Source: Egibacteraceae bacterium | GTDB lineage: Bacteria; Actinomycetota; Nitriliruptoria; Euzebyales; Egibacteraceae | Reading direction: 5' to 3' | Assembly (NCBI GenBank): GCA_030447925.1 | Contig: JAUJNX010000011.1 | Span: forward strand, 1 to 64,000 | DNA: 64,000 nt | Shown here: piece after piece, positions 45,904 to 55,310 of the stretch | Layout: every line of letters begins with the position of its first letter | How positions within the stretch are numbered: position 1 is the stretch's first letter | The notes under the pieces: generated by a model | Databases searched by the model: none | Told to the model about the DNA's origin: nothing | What the model saw: only the letters and a program-made list of their open reading frames with translations | Made by a program: the position numbers and the translations under genes

Positions 45904-45909
45904 AGCATA
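45904..45909 (-). promoter_or_regulatory. Leaderless -10 element of galK
   Basis: TATGCT on the minus strand ends six bases before the galK ATG, supporting the shorter start at 45,897. Confidence 0.55.
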
Positions 45910-45991
45910 CGGGGGCACCCCGCCAGGGCCGGTGCCCTGTGGGCCCTCATCCCTCGCGGCGCGGCGGTGGACGGCGGGTCAGCATGGCCTC

Positions 45992-47096
45992 GTGGCGGTG
46001 GAGCGGGTCGACCTCCTGGTCGTCGGGGCCGGGCCGGCCGGGGCGGCGGCGGCGCTGCGGTTCCTGCAGGTGCGTCCCTCGGCGCGGGTCGTCCTGATCG
46101 ACCGCGCCGCGTTCCCGCGCGACAAGGTCTGCGGGGACGCCGTCAGCGCCGAGGGGGTGGCGGAGCTGGACCGGCTCGGGGCCCGGGGCGTGCTGGCGGG
46201 CCACCCGCCCGTCCGCGCGGTGCGGGTCCGCTCCGCGGGGGGCCGCGAGGTGCGCGGCACGCCGCCGACCGAGGGGCACGTCGTGCCGCGGGCGGTCCTG
46301 GACGCCCGCCTGGTCGAGGTCGCCGTGGCCCGCGGGGCCGAGCTGCGGCGGGCGCGGCTGGCGGGGCTCACCCAGGACGGGGGGGAGGTGCGCGCGGAGG
46401 CGGGCGGCGCGGTGCTGGCGGCGCCGGTGCTCGTCGGCGCCGACGGCGCGCACTCCGCGGTGCGGCGGCTGGCGGGGGTCCCCGCACCGCCCGCCGCGCA
46501 CACCGCCATCGCCCTGCGCGGCTACGGCCCCGCGGAGGGCCGCGGCGACGAGCTGTACCTCGACTGGAGCGGCGCCCGCCGCGCCGGCATCAGCTACGCC
46601 TGGTCCTTCCCGCTGCCGGGCGGCCGCGTGAACGCGGGCTACGGGCTGCCGCTGACCGACCTGACCGGCGGGCGCGCGCAGCTGATCGGGGAGCTGCGCC
46701 GCCACCTGCCCGACGTCGCCTGCGACCCGGCCACCCTGGCCGCCCACCACCTGCCGCTGTCCACGGCACGCCCGGCGCCGTGGCGCGGGCGGGGCCTTCA
46801 TCTTCTACGCGCTGGCGTCCGGCCGCCACGCCGCCGACGCGGCGCTCACCGCGCGCGCCGCGCCCGGCCCCGCCCACGCCGCGCGCCTCGCTGCGCGCCA
46901 CCTCGGGCGCCACCTGCGCGACACGGCGGTCCTCGCGCGCGTGGCGGCGCGGCTGCCCGGCCTCACCGACGTCCTGGTCCGCGCCGCCGCCGACCCGCGG
47001 GTGCTGCAGTCCGTCGCCGACATCGCGTTCGGCAAGGGCGCGCTCACCCCCGCCCTCGCCGCCCGGGTCGCCGCCGCCTGGCTCCGCCGCCGCTGA
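45992..47096 (+). pseudogene. Geranylgeranyl-reductase-like FAD monooxygenase, internal deletion and frameshift
   Basis: The first 260 residues show a glutathione-reductase-2 FAD fold: VDLLVVGAGPAGAAAALRFL, FPRDKVCGDAVSAEG, and VLVGADGAHSAVRRLAGV. Around 46,780-46,806 the sequence jumps from LSTARPAPW directly to FIFYALASGRHAADAALTAR in another frame. The usual GDAAG...P..GEGI motif, which binds the FAD pyrophosphate, is missing. The end of the protein continues in the new frame to 47,096. The gene therefore has a deletion of some tens of bases plus a shift. Related enzymes reduce prenyl chains of lipids or quinones. Confidence 0.75.
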
Positions 47097-47141
47097 CCGC
47101 CGCCCGCCCTGCCCGTGCGCGCTGCGGGGCGGTGCGCCGGG

Positions 47142-47701
47142 TCAGTCGTCGAGGGCGGCCAGGGTCGCGTCGATCCAGCGCAGGTAGCCCCCTCGAGCTC
47201 CACGCCCATGCGCGCCGCGAGGGCCGCGTGCCGCCAGGCGGGGTTCGCCTTGTCGGCCGCGAGCGCCTCGTAGCGCGCGAGGGCGGCGGCGTGGGCGGGA
47301 CGCGCGTCCTCCAGCAGGGCGCGCAGCCGGCCGGGCGGTGCGAAGGCCCCCAGGACCATGCGCAGGAGGACCTCGTCGCGCAGCTGCGGCGGCTCGACCG
47401 GCTCCCGCTGCCAGGCGGCCAGGGCCTCCTGCCCGGCGGCGGTCACCCGGTAGACCTTGCGGTCGGGCCGGTCGAGCTGCTCCTCGCGCTCCATCTCGGC
47501 CCAGCCGAGGTCCGCCAGCCGGCGCAGCTCCCGGTAGATCTGGCTGTGCGCCGCGCCCCACAGCCCCGACAGCGTGTCGTCGAAGGCGCGCTTGAGGTCG
47601 TACCCGGTCAGTGGGCCCTTGAGGGTGAGCAGGCCCAGGACCGCGTACGTGATCGGCCAGGTCTCGCGTCGTGCCACGGCCCGCTCATGCTGCCACGCCA
47701 T
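47142..47701 (-). CDS. PadR-family transcriptional regulator, frameshift near its end
   Basis: The N-terminal PadR winged helix is clear: TYAVLGLLTLKGPLTGYDLK, then LWGAAHSQIYRELRRLADLG. The Vir C-terminal domain follows (LRDEVLLRMVLGAFAPPGRL). Near 47,188-47,192, a run of C, the frame slips; the expected end GYLRWIDATLAALDD and its stop at 47,142 are in the neighbouring frame. As written the frame runs on to 46,805. The start may be ATG 47701 or GTG 47677. It is divergent from the epimerase gene and probably represses it. Confidence 0.75.
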
Positions 47702-47766
47702 ATGACGGCTTGACAGCCTCCCCTCCGCCCGCACACAGTGGACGCCGTCCTATGACTGCCAATCAT
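47701..47766. promoter_or_regulatory. Candidate PadR operator region
   Basis: TATGAC occurs at 47,701-47,706 and 47,751-47,756, and TCATA at 47,762-47,766 forms an inverted repeat TATGA-N6-TCATA with the second. The repeats sit in the 84-bp gap between the divergent padR and epimerase genes, as expected of an autoregulated PadR locus. Confidence 0.45.
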
Positions 47767-47785
47767 ATACAGGGAAGGAACGCTC

Positions 47786-48792
47786 ATGCGCGCCCTCGTC
47801 ACCGGCGCCACCGGCCTGCTCGGCGGGAACCTCGTCCGTGAGCTGCACGAGCAGGGCCACGACGTCCGCGCCCTCGTGCGCTCGCCGGCCAAGGCGCGCG
47901 GCGTCCTGGACGGGCTCGACGCCGACGTCGTGGCCGGTGACATCCGCGACGTCACCTCCTACGCGCCCCACCTGCCGGGCACCGACGTCGTCTTCCACAC
48001 CGCCGCCTACTTCCGCGAGTACTACGGCCCCGGCGACCACGCCGCGCTGCTGCGCGCCACCAACGTCGACGCGGTCCGCGACCTGCTCGAGGCCGCCGCG
48101 CGCGCGGGCGTCCCCACGGTGGTGCACACCAGCTCGTCGGGCGTGATCGGCGCCCGCGCCGACGGGCGGCCGGCGGACGAGACCACCCCGCCCAACGGCC
48201 TGGCCCTGCGCAACGCCTACTTCGCCAGCAAGGTCGCCGCCGAGCAGGTCGTCCGCGAGGCGATCGCCCGCCTGCCCGTCCGGGTGCCGATGGTCCTGCC
48301 CGGCTGGATGTGGGGGCCGGGTGACGCCGCCCCCACCACCGCGGGCCAGATCGTGCTGGAGTTCCTCGACCGCAAGCTGCCCGTGGTCCGCCGGGCGGCG
48401 CCCAGGTCACCGACGCCCGCGACGTCGCGCGCGGGATGATCGCCGCGGCCGAGCGCGGCCGGTCGGGCGAGCGCTACGCCGTGCTCGGCGCCTCCGCGTC
48501 GCCCGCGGTGGTGCTGCGCCGGCGGGTGGCCGCCCCCGGCGTCCCCGGCCCGCGGCGGCGCGTCCCCGCGCCGGGGGCGATGGCGGGGGCGACCGCCAGC
48601 GAGGCGGTCGCCCGGGGGACCGGGCGCCCGACCGGGACCACGCGCGAGGGCGTGCGCACCCTGCTGGACGCCCGGACCGTGTCCTCGGCCAAGGCGCAGC
48701 GGGAGCTGGGCGTCACGTTCCGCCCGCTGGCCGAGACCATCGCGGACACCGTTGCCTGGTTGCGCGACCACCGCGGCGCCCCGGTCGGCTGA
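47786..48792 (+). pseudogene. NAD-dependent epimerase/dehydratase (extended SDR), frameshifted
   Basis: The N-terminus has the nucleotide motif ALVTGATGLLGGNLVREL and RSPAKARGVLDGLDADVVAG, and the middle has the active-site Tyr-x-x-x-Lys in NAYFASKVAAEQV. Near 48,390-48,400 the frame is lost: the first frame ends at 48,439, and the rest (MIAAAERGRSGERYAVLGAS to the end) continues in another frame to 48,792. The enzyme would act on a nucleotide-sugar or flavonoid-like ketone; the substrate is unknown. GGAAGGA precedes ATG 47786. Confidence 0.8.
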
Positions 48793-48820
48793 CCGGGGCA
48801 CCGTCGGGGGCGCGGGGCGC

Positions 48821-49651
48821 TCAGCGCGCCCGGCGTCCCAGCGCGGTCGCGGCGACGGTCAGGGTGACCACGGCCAGGCCGCCGACGACGGCGAACGCGA
48901 GGGCGACGGTGCCGGTCGCGGCGTCGGCCGAGAGCAGCGCGCGCAGGCCGTCCAGCAGGTAGGTGACGGGGTTGTAGCCGACCGCGGTGCGCAGCCAGCC
49001 CGACAGCGCCTGCTCGGGCACGAACGCGGTGGTCAGGAAGTTCAGGGGCAGGAAGATGATCGAAGCGACCTGCGTGGCCTGGGTGCTGCCGGTGCGCAGG
49101 GCGATGGCGTAGCCGATCCCGGCGTAGGCCAGGGCCCAGACCATCGCGAGCAGCACCAGCAGCGCGGCGCCGGCGACGCCCTGCCCGAACTCCGCGCCGA
49201 CCAGCACGCCCAGCCCCACGACGATCAGGACCTGGACGAGGGCGCGGGTGAGGTCCCCGCCCATCGAGCCGATCAGCAGCGCCCACCGGTTCACCGGCGT
49301 GAGCAGGAGCTTGTCGAAGTAGCCGCGCTCGATGTCGGTCGCGAGCTGCAGGCCGTAGGCGCCGCCGGCGGTGGCGAAGAACACCGCGACGGCCAGGAAG
49401 AACCCCTCCGGGTCGGTCACGCCCACGAACGAGGTCACGCCCGCGAAGGCCTCGATCTGGATCAGGTAGAAGACGACGGTGATGACCAGGTTGGGCAGCA
49501 CCTCGGCGGGCATGCGCGCGGTGATGCGCAGCACCCGCCCGGCGACGAGACCGACGTCGCGGAGGAACCCGCCCGGGCGCGACAGCGTGGCGGGCGCGGT
49601 GGGCGCGGTGGGCGCGGTCGGCGCGGTCGGCGCGGCGGCGATGGTGGTCAT
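48821..49651 (-). CDS. ABC-2 type exporter permease (DrrB-like)
   Basis: This 276-residue membrane protein has about six helices and the family pattern ATDIERGYFDKLLLTPVNRW and PLNFLTTAFVPEQALSGWL. Its N-terminal tail is five tandem Ala-Pro-Thr triplets encoded by 9-bp repeats. It is the membrane half of the exporter whose ATPase is the next gene upstream on the same strand. Confidence 0.88.
   Translation of the reverse strand: MTTIAAAPTAPTAPTAPTAPATLSRPGGFLRDVGLVAGRVLRITARMPAEVLPNLVITVVFYLIQIEAFAGVTSFVGVTDPEGFFLAVAVFFATAGGAYGLQLATDIERGYFDKLLLTPVNRWALLIGSMGGDLTRALVQVLIVVGLGVLVGAEFGQGVAGAALLVLLAMVWALAYAGIGYAIALRTGSTQATQVASIIFLPLNFLTTAFVPEQALSGWLRTAVGYNPVTYLLDGLRALLSADAATGTVALAFAVVGGLAVVTLTVAATALGRRAR
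49592..49635 (-). repeat. 9-bp microsatellite encoding Ala-Pro-Thr repeats
   Basis: Five near-perfect copies of GGGCGCGGT or CGGCGCGGT follow one another. Copy-number change would stay in frame and only alter the tail length of the permease. Confidence 0.8.
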
Positions 49652-49670
49652 GGGGCGATCTCCCGTGGGC

Positions 49671-50621
49671 TCAGGCCGCCGCCGCGAGGCGCTGGCCGGT
49701 CTTCTGCAGGAACACGTCGTCGAGGGTGGGGCTGGAGGTCGACACCGCGCCGATCGGCACCTCGGCGGCGTTCAGGGCGGTGACGAGGCGGGCCACGGTC
49801 CCGGGCCCGTCGGGGACGTACAGGGTCACCCCGTCGCCGGTCACCTGGATGCGCTGGACGCCGGGGAGCGCGGCCAGGAGGCGCTCGGCGCCGGGCCGGT
49901 CGGCCGCCGGCACGGCGACGGTGACGACGTCGGCGCCGATCGACGCCTTGAGACCGGCGGGGGTCCCGTCCGCCACGATCGTGCCGCCGGCGATGATGGC
50001 GACCCGGCCGGCGAGCACGTCGGCCTCCTCCAGGTACTGGGTGGTCAGGAAGACCGTGAGGCCGTCCTCGCGGTTGAGCCGGCGGACCTCGTCCCAGACG
50101 GTGAGGCGGCTGGCGGGGTCCAGCCCCGTGGTCGGCTCGTCCAGGAACAGGACCCGCGGGCGGTGGACCAGCGCGATCGCCAGGTCCAGCCGCCGGCGCA
50201 TCCCGCCGGAGTAGGTGCGGACCTGGCGGCCCGCGGCGCCGGTGAGGTCCACCAGCTCGAGCAGCTCGTCGGTGCGCTGGGCCGCGGACCGGCGCCCCAT
50301 CCCGTGCAGGCGGGCGTGGAAGGCGAGCAGCTCGCGCCCGGTCTGCAGGTTGTCCAGGTCGGACTCCTGCAGCGCCACGCCGATCGCCAGGCGGACCCGC
50401 TCCGGGTCCCGGGCCACGTCGTGCCCCGCGACCAGCGCCCGCCCCCGCGTGGGGGCGAGCAGCGTGGTCAGCATCCGCACCGTGGTGGTCTTGCCGGCGC
50501 CGTTGGGTCCGAGGAACCCGAACACCTCGCCCGGGCGGACGGACAGGTCGACGCTGCGCACCGCCTCCACGCCGCCGGGGTAGGTGCGTCCGAGGCCCTC
50601 GACCTCGATCCCCGCTGTCAT
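49671..50621 (-). CDS. Daunorubicin-resistance-type ABC exporter ATPase (DrrA-like)
   Basis: This 316-residue protein has Walker A LGPNGAGKTTT, signature YSGGMRRRLDLAIAL and Walker B VLFLDEPTTGLDPAS, with the DrrA C-terminal extension ending in TSSPTLDDVFLQKTGQRL. It powers export of a drug or lipid with the next gene. ATG 50621 has GGGGAG upstream. It is divergent from a MarR regulator that likely controls it. Confidence 0.9.
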   Translation of the reverse strand: MTAGIEVEGLGRTYPGGVEAVRSVDLSVRPGEVFGFLGPNGAGKTTTVRMLTTLLAPTRGRALVAGHDVARDPERVRLAIGVALQESDLDNLQTGRELLAFHARLHGMGRRSAAQRTDELLELVDLTGAAGRQVRTYSGGMRRRLDLAIALVHRPRVLFLDEPTTGLDPASRLTVWDEVRRLNREDGLTVFLTTQYLEEADVLAGRVAIIAGGTIVADGTPAGLKASIGADVVTVAVPAADRPGAERLLAALPGVQRIQVTGDGVTLYVPDGPGTVARLVTALNAAEVPIGAVSTSSPTLDDVFLQKTGQRLAAAA

Positions 50622-50647
50622 GTGCTCCCCTTCTGGACCGGTTACCC

Positions 50648-50705
50648 TTGACACGAAACTTCGGCGACTGAAGTACCTGCCCCGACCGTACAGCGACTGA
50701 AGCAC
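50648..50705. promoter_or_regulatory. Divergent promoter region with MarR operator repeats
   Basis: TTGACA (50,648-50,653) is a good -35 for the marR gene. GCGACTGAAGTAC (50,664-50,676) and GCGACTGAAGCAC (50,693-50,705) are near-identical direct repeats. ACTTC (50,658-50,662) with GAAGT (50,670-50,674) forms an inverted repeat with 7 bases between. All lie between the divergent ABC exporter and marR genes, so MarR probably binds here. Confidence 0.55.
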
Positions 50706-50708
50706 TCC

Positions 50709-51185
50709 ATGCAAGAAGAAGATTCGCCCGTGCCTGTGGCCGCCCCCGATCCGCGCCGGCTGCGGATCCTGCTGCTGCTGCGCGAGATGGCCGAGGCGAT
50801 GGACGGCCTGCAGGACGACTACGCGCGTGCGGTGGGGCTGCACGTCACCGACCTGGACGCGGTCACCCACCTGCACGGCGGCGGGGAGCCGCTGACGATG
50901 CGCGAGCTGGGCCAGCGGCTGCAGCTCACGGCGGGGGCCGTCACCGGGCTGGTGGACCGGCTGGAGCGGTCCGGCCACGTCACCCGCGTCGCCGACGCCC
51001 ACGACCGGCGCCGCACGCGGCTGCGCCTCACGCCCAAGGCGGTCGCGATGACGGACCGCTTCTTCGCCGACCTCGCCCAGCGCACGCTCGTCGTCCTGGA
51101 CCGCTACGACGACGACGGGCTGGCCGCGATCGAGTCGTTCCTCGAGCAGCTCCCCGCGGTCCTGGACCCCGCCCGGCGCGCCTAG
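50709..51185 (+). CDS. MarR-family transcriptional regulator
   Basis: This 158-residue regulator has the MarR winged helix: LTMRELGQRLQLTAGAVTGL, then VDRLERSGHVTRVADAHDRR with the wing Asp-x-Arg. MarR proteins are dimeric repressors released by drugs or phenolic compounds. It faces away from the DrrAB-like exporter and should control that operon through the repeats between them. Confidence 0.9.
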   Translation: MQEEDSPVPVAAPDPRRLRILLLLREMAEAMDGLQDDYARAVGLHVTDLDAVTHLHGGGEPLTMRELGQRLQLTAGAVTGLVDRLERSGHVTRVADAHDRRRTRLRLTPKAVAMTDRFFADLAQRTLVVLDRYDDDGLAAIESFLEQLPAVLDPARRA

Positions 51186-51230
51186 CCCATCCCGCGCGCA
51201 TGGCGACGCGCCGTCGCGGGTGGGCGGTGG

Positions 51231-52522
51231 TCAGCCGGGTCGGTCGGGGTCGTGGCGTGCGGGTGGGGTCAGGGGTGTGCCGCGCGGCAGGCTGCGCCAG
51301 GTGCGGGTGCGGCGGGTGGCGGTGATCTGGCCGGTGTCGGGTTCCAGGGTGAGCGTCCAGCCGTGGTGGTGGGTCAGGGTGTGGTGGCGGCGTGACAGCA
51401 ACACCAGGTTGTCGGGGTGGTGGTCGCCGCCGTGTTCGCGGTGGACGAGGCGGTGGACGTCGCTGTGGCCGACGGGGTCTTGCGACCCGGGGAACCGGCA
51501 CCCCCGATCCCGAGCCTGGACCGCGATCCGTGTCTTGGTGGAGATCGATGCTGCGGTGAGCTTGTCGGACACCGCCAGCGGCCGCGCCCCGTCGAAGACG
51601 ACGGCGCGGATGTCGGCGTCGGCGGCGAGGCCGTCGGCGAGCCGTGCGGTCAGGCGCGGCAGCGGCCCGCGCACGTTCAACTCGACGGTCCCCGCGGCCG
51701 AGGCGGTGAGGTCGGCGACCTGGACGTGGGCGATCAGCAGCGGCCGCGCCGGCCGTCGGGTGTCGCCGCCCAGCCAGTCCGCGGCGATCCGCGCCAGGGC
51801 GGTGGCGTACTGCCGCGACCGCGATCCCGCCGACCAGCCCGGCGCCTGCCCGTCACCATCCGCCGCGGCGTCGGCGCTGTCCACCCCGCCGTCGGCTGCC
51901 GCGGCGTGAGCGGCGGTGTGGGTGGGGGTTGGTGGGCCGGCGGCGGTGTCCAGGGCGTTCAGGATCGGCGCGGCGGTGACCGCGTCGAACTCGCCGTACA
52001 GCCGCACACCACCATCCAACGCCGCCTGCACCGACACGAACCTGGACTCGCGGCGGCGCACCTCGGCCCGCTCCACCTCGCGCGGGGCGCGCAACTCATC
52101 CGCCGCCGCCTGGACCGCCCAGACGAGGTCGTCGGGGTCAACGGCATCCGCCGCGCTCGCGGCGACCCGGGCGTCCAGCACGGCGCGGGCGTCGGCGGAC
52201 AGGCGCTTGGCGGCGGTGGTGATCGCGCGGACCTGACCCCACGACAGGCCGCCCTCGGTGAACAGGGTGGACACCGCGGGCAGGTCGGCCAGCGTTTCAC
52301 CGGCGGCGATCAGCATCCGCCGGTCCGCGCCGGTCCGCGCCGGTCAGACGGCAGGCCACACCCAGGAGCAGGTCCAACGGCAGGCCCTCCACCGCCTCCG
52401 ACACCCCGGACGAGGCGAGGGCGGCCTGCCCGGACGGCGGCGCGGGCCAGGTGGTGCTCGGCGCGGCGCACGTCGTCAAGCAGGAGACCCAACTCCTCGA
52501 CGTCCGAACACCTGTTCGTCAT
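51231..52522 (-). pseudogene. DUF222-HNH endonuclease family protein, frameshifted twice
   Basis: The frame beginning at ATG 52522 (MTNRCSDVEELGLLLDDVRR) is lost near 52,430-52,455, and a second segment (GQAALASSGVSEAVEGLPLD) lies in another frame. A 10-bp tandem duplication at 52,321-52,340 shifts it again into the long frame that runs from MLIAAGETLADL to 51,231. The C-terminus has an HNH domain (DRGCRFPGSQ, then HREHGGDHHPDNLVLLSRRH). The usual second CxxC of this family is changed to PGSQDPVGHS. Such proteins are repetitive in actinobacterial genomes and their role is unclear. Confidence 0.75.
52321..52340. repeat. 10-bp exact tandem duplication in the HNH gene
   Basis: CGGTCCGCGC is present twice in a row. 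Deleting one copy joins LTGADRR to MLIAAGETL in one frame. Confidence 0.9.
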
Positions 52523-52633
52523 GTCATGGAACGTACCAGGGAGGTGTGACAGGAACCGCGGTAGCCGGCGTTGCGGGGACGACGCATAGCTCGCCCGGCT
52601 GCGGGAAGGCAGTGCCGCAGGCGAGGGAGAGGG

Positions 52634-53131
52634 ATGGACGTGCCGGACGGACGCGAGCTGCTGGGTGCCTACGTGAACGACCACCTGGGGGGTGCCGCGG
52701 GAGGTCTGGAGCTGCTGCGCTTCCTGGTCAGCAGCAACCCCGGGACCGACCTGGCCCGTGACCTCACCCCGCTGATCGGCGAACTGGAGGAGGAGCGGGC
52801 CCTCCTGAAGGGGCTGCTGCGCCGCCTCGGCGCGCGCGAGGACCCGATCCGCCAGGCGGTGGGCTGGGCCGGGGAGAAGGCCGCCCGGCTGCGCTTCGCG
52901 CGCCAGGTGACGCGCAGCGGGGACCTCAGCCGGCTGCTCGAGCTGGAGGCGATGTCGGCCGCCGTCGAGGGCAAGGACGGCCTCTGGCGCGCGCTGCTCG
53001 CCGAGGCCGACGCGCAGCCGGAGCTGGCGGACCTACCGCTGGCGCGGCTCAAGGACCAGGCGGACCGCCAGCGCCGGGTGCTGGAGCGCCACCGGCTGGC
53101 CGCGGCGCACGCGGTCCTCCGGACGGGCTGA
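52634..53131 (+). CDS. Hypothetical all-helical protein
   Basis: This 165-residue protein has no recognised motif. ATG 52634 follows a GGGAGAGGG purine tract. The sequence suggests a four-helix bundle (ELLGAYVNDHLGGAAGGLEL, LIGELEEERALLKGLLRRLG, ARQVTRSGDLSRLLELEAMS and QADRQRRVLERHRLAAAHAV), somewhat like small ferritin-fold proteins, but the metal ligands are not convincing. Confidence 0.6.
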   Translation: MDVPDGRELLGAYVNDHLGGAAGGLELLRFLVSSNPGTDLARDLTPLIGELEEERALLKGLLRRLGAREDPIRQAVGWAGEKAARLRFARQVTRSGDLSRLLELEAMSAAVEGKDGLWRALLAEADAQPELADLPLARLKDQADRQRRVLERHRLAAAHAVLRTG

Positions 53132-53200
53132 CGCAACATCCCCGTCACACCCCCTCCGTAGCCTGCCATCGACAGCACGGTCCACGGGGGGGAGACGGGC

Positions 53201-54613
53201 ATGGCGACCGAGGCGACCCAGGTCGGGCGGGGTGCGGCGCAGGGGCCGCTGGAGCGGCGGTTCCGCATCGCCGAGCGCGGCAGTACCGTGCGCCGGGAGG
53301 TGGTGGCCGGGATCACCACGTTCCTGACCATGGCCTACATCCTGTTCGTGAACCCGGCGGTGCTGGGCACGGGCGACCCGGGGCTGCCGTTCCCGGCGGT
53401 GCTCACCGTCACCGCCCTGGTCGCAGGCGTGATGACCATCGCCATGGGCCTGGTCGCCAACTACCCGTTCGCGATCGCGAGCGGCCTGGGGCTGAACGCG
53501 GTGGTGGCGTTCCAGCTCGTCGGCGCGCAGGGCCTGTCCTACCCCGAGGCCATGGGCGTCGTGGTCACCGAGGGCCTGATCATCACCGCGCTCGTCCTCA
53601 CCGGGTTCCGGGAGGCCGTGCTCGAGGCCATCCCGCTGGAGCTCAAGAAGGCCATCGGCGCCGGCATCGGGCTGTTCATCACCATCATCGGGTTCGCCAA
53701 CAGCGGGCTGGTCGTGCCGGGGGAGGGGACCCTGCTGGCGCGCGGGGAGCTGGACTCCGCGCGCATCGCGGTCTTCGTGGTCGGCCTGCTGATCACCGCG
53801 CTGCTGCTGGCCCGGCGCACGCCCGGCGCGCTGCTCGCCGGGATCGTGGCCACGACCGTGTTGGCGATCATCGTCAACGCGGTGGCGGGCGGTGACCTGT
53901 GGGCGGAGACCGGCCCCGGTGTGGCGCAGGTGCCGTCGTCGCTGGTGGCCCTGCCCGACTTCTCGCTGGTCGGGCAGTTCTCCTTCGGCTACTTCGGTGC
54001 GCTCGGCGCGCTGGCCGCCCTGCTGGCGGTCTTCACCCTCCTGCTCGCGGACTTCTTCGACACCATGGGGACCGCGGTCGCGCTCGGCGACGAGGCGGGC
54101 TTCCTCGACGAGGAGGGGCGCCTGCCAGGCGTGGGGCGGGTGCTGCTGGTCGACTCCGCGGCCGCGGTGGTCGGCGGGGCGGCCTCGGCCTCCAGCGCCA
54201 CGACCTACATCGAGTCGGCCAGCGGGATCTCCGAGGGCGGGCGCACGGGCCTTGCCAGCATCGTCACGGGCGGGTTGTTCCTGGTCGCGCTGTTCCTGTC
54301 ACCGCTCGCGGGCGTGATCCCGCCGGAGGCGACCGCCCCCGCGCTCGTGCTCGTCGGGTTCCTGATGCTCTCGGTGGCCCGCGAGCTGCCCTGGGACGAC
54401 TACGCCATCGCCATCCCGGCGTTCCTGACCCTGGTCGTCATGCCCTTCACGTTCTCGATCACCGACGGGATCGGGGCGGGTTTCGTCTCCTACACCGTGC
54501 TGCAGCTCGCGACCGGTGGCGCGCGCCGCCTGCACTGGCTGATGATCCTGTCCACGGTCCTGTTCGCCCTCTACTTCGCCCTCGCCCCCCTGTCCCGCCT
54601 CCTCGGCATCTGA
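53201..54613 (+). CDS. AzgA-type (NCS2) purine permease
   Basis: This 470-residue transporter has the AzgA opening REVVAGITTFLTMAYILFVN and NYPFAIASGLGLNAVVAFQL, and TLLLADFFDTMGTAVALGDE, typical of adenine, guanine and hypoxanthine permeases. About 12-14 membrane helices are present. The upstream gap of 69 bp is too short for a purine riboswitch and shows none. Its stop lies inside the palindrome of the downstream antitoxin promoter. Confidence 0.9.
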   Translation: MATEATQVGRGAAQGPLERRFRIAERGSTVRREVVAGITTFLTMAYILFVNPAVLGTGDPGLPFPAVLTVTALVAGVMTIAMGLVANYPFAIASGLGLNAVVAFQLVGAQGLSYPEAMGVVVTEGLIITALVLTGFREAVLEAIPLELKKAIGAGIGLFITIIGFANSGLVVPGEGTLLARGELDSARIAVFVVGLLITALLLARRTPGALLAGIVATTVLAIIVNAVAGGDLWAETGPGVAQVPSSLVALPDFSLVGQFSFGYFGALGALAALLAVFTLLLADFFDTMGTAVALGDEAGFLDEEGRLPGVGRVLLVDSAAAVVGGAASASSATTYIESASGISEGGRTGLASIVTGGLFLVALFLSPLAGVIPPEATAPALVLVGFLMLSVARELPWDDYAIAIPAFLTLVVMPFTFSITDGIGAGFVSYTVLQLATGGARRLHWLMILSTVLFALYFALAPLSRLLGI

Positions 54614-54645
54614 TGCAAACCGCATCAGGCGGTTATTCTGATGCC
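54611..54645 (+). promoter_or_regulatory. Operator and leaderless promoter of the second TA operon
   Basis: TGATGC (54,611-54,616) and GCATCA (54,622-54,627) form an inverted repeat around AAACC, and a further GATGC half-site lies at 54,640-54,644. TATTCT (54,634-54,639) is a -10 six bases before ATG 54646. The half-site lies between the -10 and the start codon, so antitoxin binding would block transcription. Confidence 0.55.
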
Positions 54646-54873
54646 ATGCGCACGACGCTGGTGATCGATGACGACGTGCTGGACGTCGCCCGTGACATCG
54701 CGCGGGCCCAGCACCGGAGCCTGGGCGAGGTCATCTCCACCCTGGCCCGCCGCGGTCTGCGACCGGGCTCGCGGATCGCACGGCGGGAGAACGGCGCTCC
54801 GTACTTCGTGGTCTCGCCCGACGCCCGGCCCATCACGCCCGCGGACGTCGAGCGGGCCATGGACGACTGGTGA
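54646..54873 (+). CDS. Antitoxin (VapB-like)
   Basis: This 75-residue protein has a ribbon-helix-helix-like start (RTTLVIDDDVLDVARDIARA) and the C-terminal toxin-binding tail ARPITPADVERAMDDW. It precedes and overlaps the PIN toxin by four bases. ATG 54646 is preferred over other starts because of the -10 six bases upstream. Confidence 0.8.
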   Translation: MRTTLVIDDDVLDVARDIARAQHRSLGEVISTLARRGLRPGSRIARRENGAPYFVVSPDARPITPADVERAMDDW

Positions 54874-55304
54874 CCAGCCTGCTGGACGTCAACGTGCTCC
54901 TCGCGCTGGCCTGGCCGCAGCACGTGCAGCACGCCGCCGCCACGGGCTGGTTCGATGCCGACGACCAGCGTCCGTGGTCGACGACCGCACTCACCGAGCT
55001 CGCCTTCGTTCGCATCTCCTCGAACCCCGCGTTCACCGACGAGGCGGTCACCCCCTCCGACGCGGCAACACTGCTGACCGTCCTGATGACCCGTGCCCGC
55101 CACCACCGGTGGCTGGACGACCTCGAGTTCGCCGACCCGGCCATGCCCTGGGCCTCGGTGACGACCCACCGTCACGTCACCGACGCGCGGCTCGTCGCGA
55201 TCGCGCGGCGGCACGCCGGTCGTCTCGTCACCTTCGATCGCCGCCTGCGCGGCCAGGGTGGGGACGACAGCACCGTGGACGTGCTCACCACCGCGCCGGG
55301 CTGA
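54870..55304 (+). CDS. PIN-domain toxin (VapC-like)
   Basis: This 144-residue PIN ribonuclease starts with the canonical LLDVNVLLALAWP, and further acidic residues lie in TELAFVRI, VTDARLVAIARR and LVTFDRRL. GTG 54870 overlaps the antitoxin stop. The pair is unrelated in sequence to the TA locus at 23 kb. Confidence 0.85.
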   Translation: MTSLLDVNVLLALAWPQHVQHAAATGWFDADDQRPWSTTALTELAFVRISSNPAFTDEAVTPSDAATLLTVLMTRARHHRWLDDLEFADPAMPWASVTTHRHVTDARLVAIARRHAGRLVTFDRRLRGQGGDDSTVDVLTTAPG

Positions 55305-55310
55305 TGCCCC

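Noticed and set aside
53132..53200. Purine riboswitch before the AzgA-type permease
   Set aside because: The gap is only 69 bp and shows no three-way-junction core.
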